A DNA stretch of 64,000 nt, taken from the NCBI RefSeq assembly GCF_003086295.3, contig NC_092040.1, positions 3,038,001 to 3,102,000 on the forward strand, given 5' to 3'. This document shows positions 1 through 10,409 of this stretch, piece by piece; position 1 is the first letter of the stretch, and each line of letters starts with the position of its first letter. A model generated the notes under the pieces. That model was not told where the DNA came from. It searched no databases and saw only the letters and a program-made list of their open reading frames with translations. The position numbers and the translations under genes are program-made. The stretch is from Arachis hypogaea (Eukaryota; Streptophyta; Magnoliopsida; Fabales; Fabaceae).

Positions 1-136
1 TCTCTCTCTCTCTCCGAGCAAGATTATTGAATAACGAGATGATTCGGCGGAACGGGCGTCGTTTCTTTCTTCTGATTGTTTCTATTATTTTTGTTGAATA
101 ATAATGGATAATTAAGTTTAAAACAAATTAAAAAAT

Positions 137-1573
137 GGTGGAAACTCACCTTGCTTCTAGATCGTTGACACGTGTTATTGTATGGTTTAAAAAAAATCGA
201 TTTATTTTATACAAATGGTTTATTTAAAAAAATCGGTTTGAATAGATCAAATAACTACTTTTAAAATAATTTAAATTCTTTCTGCGTGTTATTTCTAAAT
301 TCCTAACAGATGAATTTGATATGTTCTTTTTCTTTATTTATATTAACCGATTTGAATTTAAATTTATCTAAAATTTTTTTATTTAATTTTTGTTAAATAT
401 ATGTATACAAATTGTTTGAAAAAGTAAAATTTAGTATTCTGAAAAAGAAACAAAATTTACGGTTTTTTTTATAGGAATGGCATAAATAATATTATCTCCT
501 TTTTTTTGTGTATTTTCAGTTGCTTTTAAATTAAGTTGTAAACAGATTTTAAATTAAGCTGTAAAAATATGTTCAATTGCAAATTTATCGTTAAATTAAA
601 TTTTATGGTAATCAATCAATTAACTTTTATTTTACTAATAAACTATTTTCATGCAAATTATTGTTGATTTTTTAATATTATTCTATAAATAAATTATTTT
701 TTTAAGATAATAAGACTATAATTTACTTGTCTAGAAATTATGATTTCACTGTCATGCACGTTTTTGTGTTTTTACTTATCAACTAGAATTTATTTTCAAT
801 AAAACAAAAGTATCTAATCAAAATATTAATTTAGTCTCCTTAAATAATTAAACATAATATTATTAATTTTGTTTACAACAAAAATTTTTAATAAATTTTT
901 TCAAAATAAAATTGATTCAAAAATAGAGAAAAAAAAACAACTAATGAAAATATTTATTTTGACATTGCCATCAAGAATAGGATAGCCATAGAAAAAATTC
1001 AACCAAATAAAAAGGACCTAACTAATACAATTAAACTACTATCATATCATCACAATAAACTATAACATCACCAACTAAAGAGACATATAACAAATATGAA
1101 AGAGATCATGCCAAAATTTCAACAATGCTCATGCTATCAACTAATCTACGTTATACCATAATTACATTTTTGTCTTCCATCTTGGCATTTATGATCTTGA
1201 ACATCAAAATGGTGTGATGACATAAATATATACGTATTTATTAAATAATTTTCATCATTCACAGAGGAATGAATAAAAACATAAATTAAGAAATACATTT
1301 GAAATAATAAATTTGATTAAGAAATATAAATAAAAGGAACATATCTAATTGAAAGTTTCATATTAGTTCTGAAAAAGGGATTGAAAGAGAACGAATTTTA
1401 CGCACGAAACGAAGAAGAAGGGAATAAAAGTAACTACTTGGTCCAATTCAAACCGGTTTTTTAAAATAAACCATTTATATAAAATAAACCGATTTTTTTT
1501 AAACCATATAGTAACACGTGTCAGCTATTCAGAAGCAACTTCACCTGCAGTCGACTGCAGGTGAGTTTCTGCA
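137..1573. mobile_element. Mutator-like element with long terminal inverted repeats, non-autonomous
   Basis: The two ends are inverted copies over about 120 bp. The left arm (about 137-262) and right arm (about 1430-1573) share, in opposite orientation, an AAACTCACC end, an ACACGTGT box, a run of A/T and an AAACCGATTT/AAATCGGTTT block. The element is flanked by identical 9-bp duplications, TTAAAAAAT, at 128-136 and 1574-1582. A 9-bp TSD plus long inverted repeats is the signature of Mutator-like elements. The right arm has an extra palindrome, CTGCAGTCGACTGCAG, absent from the left. The 1.1-kb interior is AT-rich with no plausible transposase, so it would need proteins supplied elsewhere. Superfamily assignment is inferred from TSD length and repeat structure. 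Confidence 0.75.
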
Positions 1574-1582
1574 TTAAAAAAT

Positions 1583-4416
1583 AATAAATATTTATTGTTT
1601 AATTCTTTTTCAATTTAACTTGAATTAATAAGTGGTAAAAAAAAATATAAAACAAACTGTTTTTCAACTAATAATTAATCAATTTTAATTTTTTTTCTTA
1701 AATCTTAATCCAACGAACTATAACTTAAATAGTATAATTTTTTTATTTTTATTTAAAAATTTTGAGTTTGAGTCTCAAGCTTAATTAAAAAAAAAATCTT
1801 AATCATTGTCTATTTACTGATTATTGATCAAAATAAAAAATTTGTTCCCTAAGCAAACTGTATATGATTAAGTCACCAAAAAAAATAACTGTATATGATT
1901 AACTACAATGATGACAACTATAACTATTTCTTTTTAGACACCAAAAAAAAAAATAAGTCTTCGTAGTTTGAATAAGATTGACTCCTATTAAAAAACATAC
2001 TTCTTGCTCTAAGGACTAATGGCCGGGAGGATTTTGAGGCCCTAGAAGAAGAGTTACAAGCAGCACACTGGAGAATCTCAATGCAGTTCAAAAAGGATGA
2101 AGAAATATAATTATAGAGGTATATAATATTAGGTGAATGTTAATGTTATGGTGCCTAAAAGTGTTTATCTAATTTATCAAAAGTAAAACAATATTCGTAA
2201 AAAAAAAAAAAAAAAAGTTCTCAAATTTAGATATCAAATTCTTGATTTAACTTTGAACTATACCTCAAGTAAATTTCACTCTTACTGTGAACTGCTATGA
2301 AATTTTATTCTTATTTTTATTATAGACCTGGTGTCTCATTTAATCACAACTAACAATTTACTTGAGCATACTTAGTATGGAAATAGGGTATTATTTCATT
2401 TAGAGGAAAACAAAGATCAATTGTTACATAATAAAACTTTCATTATGAACTTCAATTATTGTCAAAGCTCATAAACCAAGTAGGCAACTATCACAAGCAG
2501 CAGAGAATGTCAATATTGTTAGTTTAGTTACAATTCAGAATATTGTTAGTTTGGTGTGTAGAAATTAGGTACATGTCATTTGAATTTCTTGATTTTTTTT
2601 TTCTCTTTTATTCTTCATGGAGAAGCAAGCAAGACTTTTATGTTGGCCTTTTATTTTGAATGAATGAAATTCAATGATGCTATGCTAGCAGCACTTTGGA
2701 CATTTGCAATGTGCTGGGAATATAGCATCACTGCCATGGACAAGTCCATACCACTCAAAATTCCACTCACATGTTACAATGTTTCAAATTTCAATTCCAT
2801 GGTTTCCCACTGGATTTTATTTCATCAATCTAGAAAAGCCTACAAATGTTGAACTCTTCTAGTGGTATCTAGTTCCTATGACAAAAAAATTTTGGAATCC
2901 TTTTGTTATCAACTTTGACAAAAATTTCTTGTGTTAGTATCAATGAACTATATCATGGATTCATGGTTAACTAAATGCTAATAAACAACATCTGTTAAGG
3001 ATATGATTCATTTCTTTCTTTCATAAGTTAAGATTCCTCAAATTAGTTTATTCTTTTTAGTTATAATGTTGGGAAACATACAGCATATTTTACTGCCATC
3101 ATGACCCTTTTTCTTTTTATTTTTCATATTTTTGGTCAAATATGTATGCTAAGGTCAGTGGCATGCATTGTTCTAGGACCTAATCTTCCTAAGAGTATAA
3201 GATTCCTTTGGTTGTTTGGACATCTCAACGTGGGGTTTGTACAATAAACTTTAGGCCTCTAATGGATGATATTCAAAACAAGGGAATGTTCCTTTTCTGT
3301 TATGAAACATCGATTTGAGGCTATTTTTTTTAGTAATGGATTCCCATTACGTGTTTTTCAGAATTGTTGTCATGATTTTAATGGATATAGAGACATTTTT
3401 TTTTTAATAACAATCTACAAATCGGAGGGTCAGAATTGTGGAGGAGAGAAAGTTTAGGGTTCGATTTGAAGTTTTTAAATTCAAATTCGGGTGATGAATA
3501 AATTGGATCTTTGGTATTGTGTGACCAGCTTCTTTTTTTTTTTTTTTAAGTTTGGAGCAAATCGGTGGGTTGATCTTGTGGTTAAAAACCCTAAATCGAA
3601 CCTTTCGATTTATTGATAGCCATCTTCTACATTCTTGAATAACACACAAAATTCCAATAACAATAGATAACACCACTGTTTTTTCAATATGAAAATTAAA
3701 AAGCGTTCGATTTGAACTAATCGTTTTCTTAATATTTAGAGCATTTTTGTAGCTAAAAGACATTTTTACCAATTTATCTATAAAAAATTATCACTTTTTG
3801 AGATAATTTTAACGGTTTTACACTTCTAATATTTGAGTTTATGAATAGTAACTATAATACATAATAATTCTAATATCACAGAATTACTTCTCTATAAAAT
3901 TTAAACGAATAAAATGAGACATATAAATGATTATATCTTTAACATCTAAAAAACAAATGTCATTTTTAATTAATTAATTATACAATCATTTCCGTGATGC
4001 AAAGGAGCATGCCAAGAGTAATGCACATTTTTTTTCTTGTTACGCAGGAGTTGTTAAATGAAAAAATACATTTGACTCGGAAGGTGCTTAACCATCTAGT
4101 ATTTTTTTATTTTATTTTAGCATTGTTATACTGAAATTGCCAAATGCTTCAGTACCTTCTAAATTAAATGCGCTTTTTTCATCTAATGACACTTGTGTGA
4201 TGCAGTTTTTTTTAAAAAGAATGCCACCATTGACACATAGGTAAATAATTTGAAAAGAGTAATAGTTTGATAATAAGTTTGCATAAAGATAGTAGAAAAA
4301 TGAGCAATGTCAAGTTCATAATCATGTTTAATTTATGAAGTCACTCTTCTTTTTAACTACTTTTCTGTAGTAATGATTCTTTACTGCTTCTTTATTGATC
4401 TCATAAGGGTAAACCA
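1583..4416. other. intergenic spacer
   Basis: AT-rich DNA with homopolymer runs (poly-A near 2200, poly-T near 3535). Short open frames here look random in codon use and have no recognisable domain. I see no gene apart from the small coding-like run listed at 1993-2110. Confidence 0.6.
1993..2110 (+). other. coding-like 39-residue run, possible exon remnant
   Basis: A stop-terminated frame ending with TAA at 2108-2110 reads as acidic and helical (contains EDFEALEEEL and HWRISMQF), with better codon quality than its AT-rich surroundings. No start codon, splice acceptor of quality or partner exon could be assigned. It may be the last exon of a lost or captured gene. I do not recognise the family. 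Confidence 0.2.
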
Positions 4417-4423
4417 TATACTA

Positions 4424-4576
4424 CTGGAAACATTTTAAGTGCACCAGGAATATCGGTGCACTAATTATTTTAACCGTTGATCTGAATTATAAAAATATAT
4501 ATAATATATATTAATTAAAATCAACGGTTAAAATAATTGGTGCATCAGTGCTCTCCGAAGCACTTGAAATATTTCC
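4424..4576. mobile_element. 153-bp MITE
   Basis: Imperfect terminal inverted repeats: the left end reads GGAAACATTTTAAGTGC and the right end, reverse-complemented, GGAAATATTTCAAGTGC. An inner inverted pair TTTTAACCGTTGAT / ATCAACGGTTAAAA follows. The flanks carry the same 7-mer, TATACTA, at 4417-4423 and 4577-4583, a probable TSD. A diverged relative lies at about 39319-39458. Confidence 0.65.
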
Positions 4577-4583
4577 TATACTA

Positions 4584-5439
4584 TTTGTTTGAAGTTTTCA
4601 TCTTTATTTTACTCTGATATTGATAGTGTTCCCTGTTTGAAATGTTACTGTGGTTATAGTCCTTTTTCTCTCAAATTCAAAGTGATTTAGAGTGGATAAA
4701 GCACTATGCTGAAGTAGAGTGTGACACGGATCTTTTATATGTCATTTCTTATTTTACATCAATTATCAACATTATGATTTCATTGGTCTTAAAGGGTACA
4801 CACAAAACACATTGCTATATCCACCCACCACTTTCTATCACCAATTATTTTAGTGCTATTTCTTCATTATTTTTGGGTTAATTAAGCTTAGCTTATTCCA
4901 ACTGCCATCATCTTAGCATTACTTGATGATGAATGTGACTTGGTTGTTTCAAGTGTTAATAATGGCCATTCTAATTAAAATATCATAAGTGAAAATTCAA
5001 CCAAAGTTTGTGATGATATTCTTCAGTCAATCGGATAACCAAATACCATGGTTTTGAGAACCATATCAATTTACTGGTTTGACCCAGTCAACTAGAAATT
5101 GGTCACTAATCGATTTGGTTCAAGATAAAAACCTCTTGGCAACAAATTAATTAAAAAATAAAAAAAATAGTCAAAAAATGAATTAATCAGTCAAACCGAT
5201 TTAAAATAGTAAATTACAAGAGACATTAATTTTTTTTAAAAAAATATATACTTTATACATAAATATATTATTTTATTATATTTAATTTAATTTTGGTTGA
5301 ATTTTTGTTAAACTTTGAACGTATAATTTTACTGATTCATTGATCGGACTGATATTTAGAACTTTGCTAATATTAAAAACTTCTTGTTATAACATTACTC
5401 GTGCCTTTTGGAGAATTCAATTTTTTTTTTGTGATTGGA
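4584..5439. other. intergenic spacer
   Basis: No gene seen. About 5045-5365 contains degenerate GGTTTGAC/GTCAAACC and GGTTTTGAGAACC-like words similar to the ends of the foldback element at 61286-61763, so it may be an old relative of that element, too decayed to bound. Confidence 0.4.
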
Positions 5440-5499
5440 AAAAAAACAATTAAACAAACAACAACTAAAAAAAACTGTTTTCAAGGCAATAGAAGCTCC

Positions 5500-6950
5500 A
5501 CTTGAAGAGAAAGGGTCTTTATTGTTGTTTTTGTCATAATGTCTGCTATTGTATTTGCATCTTTTAAGATCAATTGAAGATCAGCATGCCATTTCCAAGA
5601 CATGATATCTCGGATTTTTAACACCAAATGATCAATAAAACCATATCAATCCTATAAATTATTGACAATAATAAAGACATCTACACAGTCTGTTTCACAT
5701 ATAATATCTCTTTGTCCCGAGTCCCAAACTAAAAGAAAGTCTCTCTAAATAGCAAACAACTATCATTGCAGAATACTATGACTCTCAATTGTTCTCAGAC
5801 AGCCTCATTGCCACTTTTCTTTTCAATCTCTGCTAACACAGCCAAAACCAACCCAAGCACCATTGCCAGGATAGTTAGCATCACAATTAATCTTAAAGGT
5901 ACCCACCGAGAGAGGAATCCAAGAGCTCCTAATGGTGGAGGGGATAGACACTCGTTGCAACTCAAAAATATTCTAGAGCTCCTTTTCCAAGGACAAAGCC
6001 ATACCAGTCACCTTGTCCGTGGTCCATAGGGTTGGAAGTAAGCCGAGTTGAGCCGAGCTAGACCAAGCTCAAGCTCGACTCACAAAAATTGAGCTTGCCT
6101 CACGGCTCGACTCATTAACAATCGAGCCTATTTCTTAAGCTCAAGCTCGACTCATCGAAAGCTCACGAACTGGCTCGAGCTCACGAGTTGGCTCAAATAA
6201 TAGGAACATAATCGATAATTCTGTATCAATAAATTATAACTTATATATTTTTAAAATATTTAAAAAGATCAATTTTATATATTGTTTATCTATTAATAAA
6301 TTATAATTTTTTTATTTATGTCTTACATCAAAATTATACATTAAAAATAAATATAAAATTTTAAATAATTAAGATCATTAATATATATAATTATATATTA
6401 CTATTTCATATGCATATATATAATATTAAAAGTATAGATTAAATGTATATATATATATAATCAAGCCACCTTACGAGCTAATGAGCTACGCTTATTCAAG
6501 TTCAAGCTCGACTCATTTAATTTATGAGTTCAATTCTAAGCTCAAGCTTAGCTCACCAGCTCACGAGTTTAGCTTATTGAGCTATTAACGAGTCGAGCTC
6601 GAGCTGGCTTGACTCACTTATAGAACCTAGCGGTCCAAGGCTTGTGGGGATGAAAAATCTCATTATTCCTCGAATGCCAAATTCATTAGAGACCAGAAAA
6701 GAATCTAAAAGGAGGTTGTTTGTTATTATGTAAGAACCAACTCATCAAATTCAGTTGTTGACCGGAGATCTCCAAAGCTTGCCAAACTAACTGGAATTTT
6801 GGACAATCCCAAATACATTGTAAAATCGATTCCTGACATAAAAAACATCATGGACAGCTATTCATGTGCGAAATGCCCCTCCTAAAACGAAATGCAGCAG
6901 TAGAAAAAGTCTCCTTAAAGACATAGTCAGGTCAAGAATTTGTGTTTTTC
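5500..6950 (-). pseudogene. decayed LINE-like relic (zinc-binding RT and RNase H region)
   Basis: Read on the minus strand, about 6900-6650 gives a cysteine cluster followed by ESILQCIWDCPKFQLVWQAL, the pattern of the zf-RVT domain at the end of plant LINE-type reverse transcriptases (C-x2-C, then a late C and W). Further along, near 5600-5500, LILKDANTIADIMTKT resembles the end of the RVT_3 RNase H domain, where a conserved ADxLAK-type motif normally sits. Stops and frame changes are scattered throughout, so it is dead. A hAT-type MITE (6027-6629) splits it. The boundaries are approximate and no poly-A tail or TSD was found. An RNase H-domain gene fragment is an alternative to a true LINE. 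Confidence 0.5.
6027..6629. mobile_element. 603-bp hAT-type MITE inserted in LINE relic
   Basis: The left end begins TAGGGTTGGAAGT and the right end, reverse-complemented, begins TAGGTTCTATAAGT. The flanks are GTGGTCCA (6019-6026) and GCGGTCCA (6630-6637), an 8-bp TSD with one mismatch, as expected for hAT. Both subterminal regions are packed with AGCTCGAGCT/GAGCTC-type words in both orientations, typical of hAT transposase-binding arrays. There is no coding capacity. Confidence 0.7.
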
Positions 6951-7501
6951 CGAAACATGTTAACACCAAAATCAAAGTTCCTGTCCTCCCAACTAAACGT
7001 CTTCTTACCGAGCCACAAATGTAATCTCCCTAGTCACAAATTATGCAGGAAAACATGAAACGAGTAAATTATGGCTTTTAAGGCCTCAAAAATAGTCCAC
7101 AGAAGAGTTATTTTTTCAGAGGAAGACACTCTTGAGAGACTTAACATCTTGCTGATATATTTGACCTTTTTTCTTTTTCTCTTACATATTAGATTTTGTG
7201 TGTGATATTATTATCATTACTTCTTATCAAGTGGCATATCCCTTATGTTTAGGCACATGAATGAAACTTATTCTAAAGTAACAACACCTTGGTAGTATTA
7301 TAGAAAAATCTTGCTACTTATCTCTCAATCCTTGAGGGAGATTTTGATACATATATATATTTATATTTGATTTGATTACATGAAGTAACATGAAAAGCCT
7401 AATATAATTCTAGTTATTATTAGTAGTAATATTATTGCTCAGTTTGAATTAGTACAAAAACCTTTCTTGAAATTCTTCTTCTCCTTGCTATGTGTATGAA
7501 T

Positions 7502-10240
7502 CTACCTTACTCTATTGAGTGCTAAATAAGCAATTAGTCTATAACCAACCAACATAAGTGCCATAATGCAAACATCAACCCAAAGATGATTCAATCCCAT
7601 TGATTTGATTGGTGGAAAATCAGCAACCTTGCACATCACACCCTTTGAGCATTCATAGTAATCATCTTGAGTGTATTGAACACCAAGAAGAAGCTTGTAA
7701 CAGTAGTAGCTATAGCTCAAGTACTTTAGCCACACTATAAAAGGTGGAATCTGTTGAACATAGTATCCACCAGCAATGAGGAACACAAGGGTTGTGACAG
7801 AAGCTAGAGTGGTTGCTTGTTTGATCTCCATTAATATAGCACCAAATGCTAAGCCTAAGCTTTGAGAAACAAGGACACTGTAGAGAACAACAAGAAGAGA
7901 AAGGATGAATGTAACAGGATCAGGTTTGAGTCCTCCCATCCAATAGATTATGAACACAAATGCAGTTGGAAGTGCAAGCTCCAATGGCAAGTCTCCTATT
8001 GTTCTTGCTAAGAAGTAGGAAGACAGCCTGTACATTCCTGAAGATCTTTCCTTTATCAGCATTCTCCTCTCTTGTGGGAATGTGAATACTGCATTGTATA
8101 GAGGGTAGAATCCCCAGAAAACTGAGAAGAAAAACAGCAATGCTACCTGCATTTTCACCACACAATAACCCCATGTTAGCCCCTCTTAAGGGCTTTAAAA
8201 CAACATACTCAAAGTTTCAAACTTTAGATTTCTTGGACTGTTTCTAATCCATATCACAGAACTGCATAGAAATTTAAGTACTTTTTACTATGGTTGTCTA
8301 CACCTAATAACTTACTTTTAGTTATAACTTTGATTTACAAAGTTGATACCTTTTGAAAACTATAAAACTAGATTATTAAAGTAAATGTGGTTCAATCAAT
8401 CAATACTAATCTTGATTAGTTTCAGAATTTTAGATATTTCAAGATGTGATGTTTGACAAGGGAAATTGAAAAGGAAAATAAAGTAAATTTCATTCATATG
8501 TTAAAGGTCAATTACATTCCATAACCTCTTTTTCTGTTCAAGGTTAAATGATGTTATTATGAGTTATAACAAAAGTAGAAAAAGAAGATAAACTTGATAA
8601 CTGAATGCAAAAATTTTCTTACCCGATCTTCAATGTGTGATTCTGGGGTATGCCACCACAAGAGTCCACCAAGAAAAGCAACACTTATGACTTGGAATAT
8701 TCTCAGCCTATTGAATGCTTCAAACCTTCTCTCCCTCACTCCCCTCTGCAATAGTACTTTAAACTGATGCCACCAACTTGTGCACCATTGCTCCTGATTG
8801 ATCTGATTCCCTGCATCAAATTTTCATCAACAGAAAGAAGGATTAAGACCATTGATGAGCAATATCTTTTTCACTGAAAACTCAAAAAGGGTAGTTGGAA
8901 AAGAAAGACCTACTTGCACAAGCATCTTTGATCATCATGTTGTTGTAGTTGTTCACCTCAACACTGCACAGCTCAGCTTTCAGATTTGTTGCTATGTTCT
9001 TATCATAAGCTGATATTAGAGCTTCTCTAACTTGCTTCCTTTCTTGTTCTAATCCCTCACTTTGTTCACTTGCATGCTTTGAGTCTGGAGCAATCCCTGA
9101 ATCAAAGTTTTCCATTGTTATCATCACATTATTGTTATTCTTAAACTTTATATATATATATATATATATCAAAATATTGATTAATTACCATTGGCAAGAT
9201 CAAGCAAGAGATCAGAAGGATTAACAGTGACAGAACTAGAGAATCCAAGTGAAGAGAAATAGTCCAAAGCAGTTGAAGCAGGACCATAGTAAATAGGAGA
9301 GCCTTCAGAGAGCAACACAACCTTGTCAAACATGTAGTATAGCCTGCTAGATGGCTGGTGAATGGTGGTTATAACGGTTCTTCCGCCGCCGGCGAGTCTC
9401 TTAATAGTGTTCAAGATCCTCTGAGCAGTTGTGGAATCCAAACCAGAAGTAGGCTCATCAAGAAGCAACAAGCTAGGATTAATAAGCATTTCTTGTCCAA
9501 TACTAACTCTCTTCTTTTCTCCACCAGAAATTCCTCTGAACAAAGGTCCTCCAATCATGCTGCTCCTACACCTTGTTAATCCCAATTCACTGATCACTCT
9601 CTCAACATGATGAACCTTCTCATCTCTTGTTAAAGTCTTTGGAAGCCTCAGAAGTGCAGTGAAGAATAGTGTTTCAGTTACAGTTAGGTGAGGATATAGA
9701 ACATCATCTTGTGCTACAAAACCTGTTCTTCTCTTGATTGAACCTGAGAATGGATTGTTGTTGTATGTTATCTTGCCGGAGAGTTTTCCGGTGAGACGGC
9801 CTCCGAGAGCTGTAAGGAGTGTGGTTTTGCCACTCCCTGAAGGGCCAAGCATGGCAAGAATCTCACCAGGGCAAACACAACCACTGATTCCATTCAGAAT
9901 TGTTTTCTCTTTGCAGCTCCATTTGTTGCTTCCCCAACATCCTCCTTTCTGTTCTAGTTTCACTTTGTACACCAATTCCTCAAACTGAAAATTCAACCAA
10001 AAAAACGCAAAGTAACTTTGCAACACTGATATACATGCCATGAATGAGTAACTATAACTAGTATTTATATTAGTGTGTTACCTTCAAAGTTATGGGGAAC
10101 ATAGTGAGTTTCTGTATGGATTGTTGTTCATTGGTATTATTATTCTCTAAGGCTGCTTCCATAGAGTGATGATGAGTACTACTACTACTACTACTACTAG
10201 TGTTGTATTCTGGTTTTGGTGCTATGCAGTTTTGTGGCAT
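7502..10240 (-). CDS. ABCG14: ABC transporter G family half-transporter, ABCG14-like
   Basis: Five exons on the minus strand: 10240-10082, 9984-9189, 9096-8914, 8810-8623 and 8146-7502. They join in frame with GT-AG introns into 656 aa, the usual length for this subfamily. The nucleotide-binding domain shows Walker A GPSGSGKT (about residues 100-107), Q-loop Q145, signature ISGGE (205-209), Walker B LLLLDE (225-230) and H-loop His262. The transmembrane domain occupies the C-terminal third, with [17 protein letters not shown] at its start and [11 protein letters not shown] near the end. The N-terminus [11 protein letters not shown] and the NNYNN/KAELC linker match what I recall of Arabidopsis ABCG14, a plasma-membrane exporter that loads root cytokinins into the xylem; the function is by homology. 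Such half-size proteins act as dimers. The N-terminal region has seven serines in a row encoded by an AGT repeat. A related member (ABCG9/21 clade) is possible but less likely. Confidence 0.9.
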
Positions 10241-10392
10241 GGCTAATGATGGTTAAAGAATATAAAAGAAAGTGATGATATGATAGAGATTTATGGTGGT
10301 GAATGATGAAATATAATGGAGGGGTTTTGAGAGAAGTTAAGAAGTTCCTTTTAACTTCTTGTCAATGTGTTATGTGAGGAGAAAGAAAGCAC

Positions 10393-10403
10393 ATAAATAT
10401 ATA
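10393..10403 (-). promoter_or_regulatory. candidate TATA box of the ABCG14-like gene
   Basis: On the minus strand this reads TATATATTTAT, about 150 bp upstream of the start codon at 10240, a plausible distance for a short 5' UTR. No transcript evidence is available. Confidence 0.35.
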
Positions 10404-10409
10404 GCACAG

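Noticed and set aside
5766..6029. 87-residue plus-strand frame
   Set aside because: It overlaps the antisense LINE-like relic and ends in the MITE; the coding signal belongs to the minus-strand relic.
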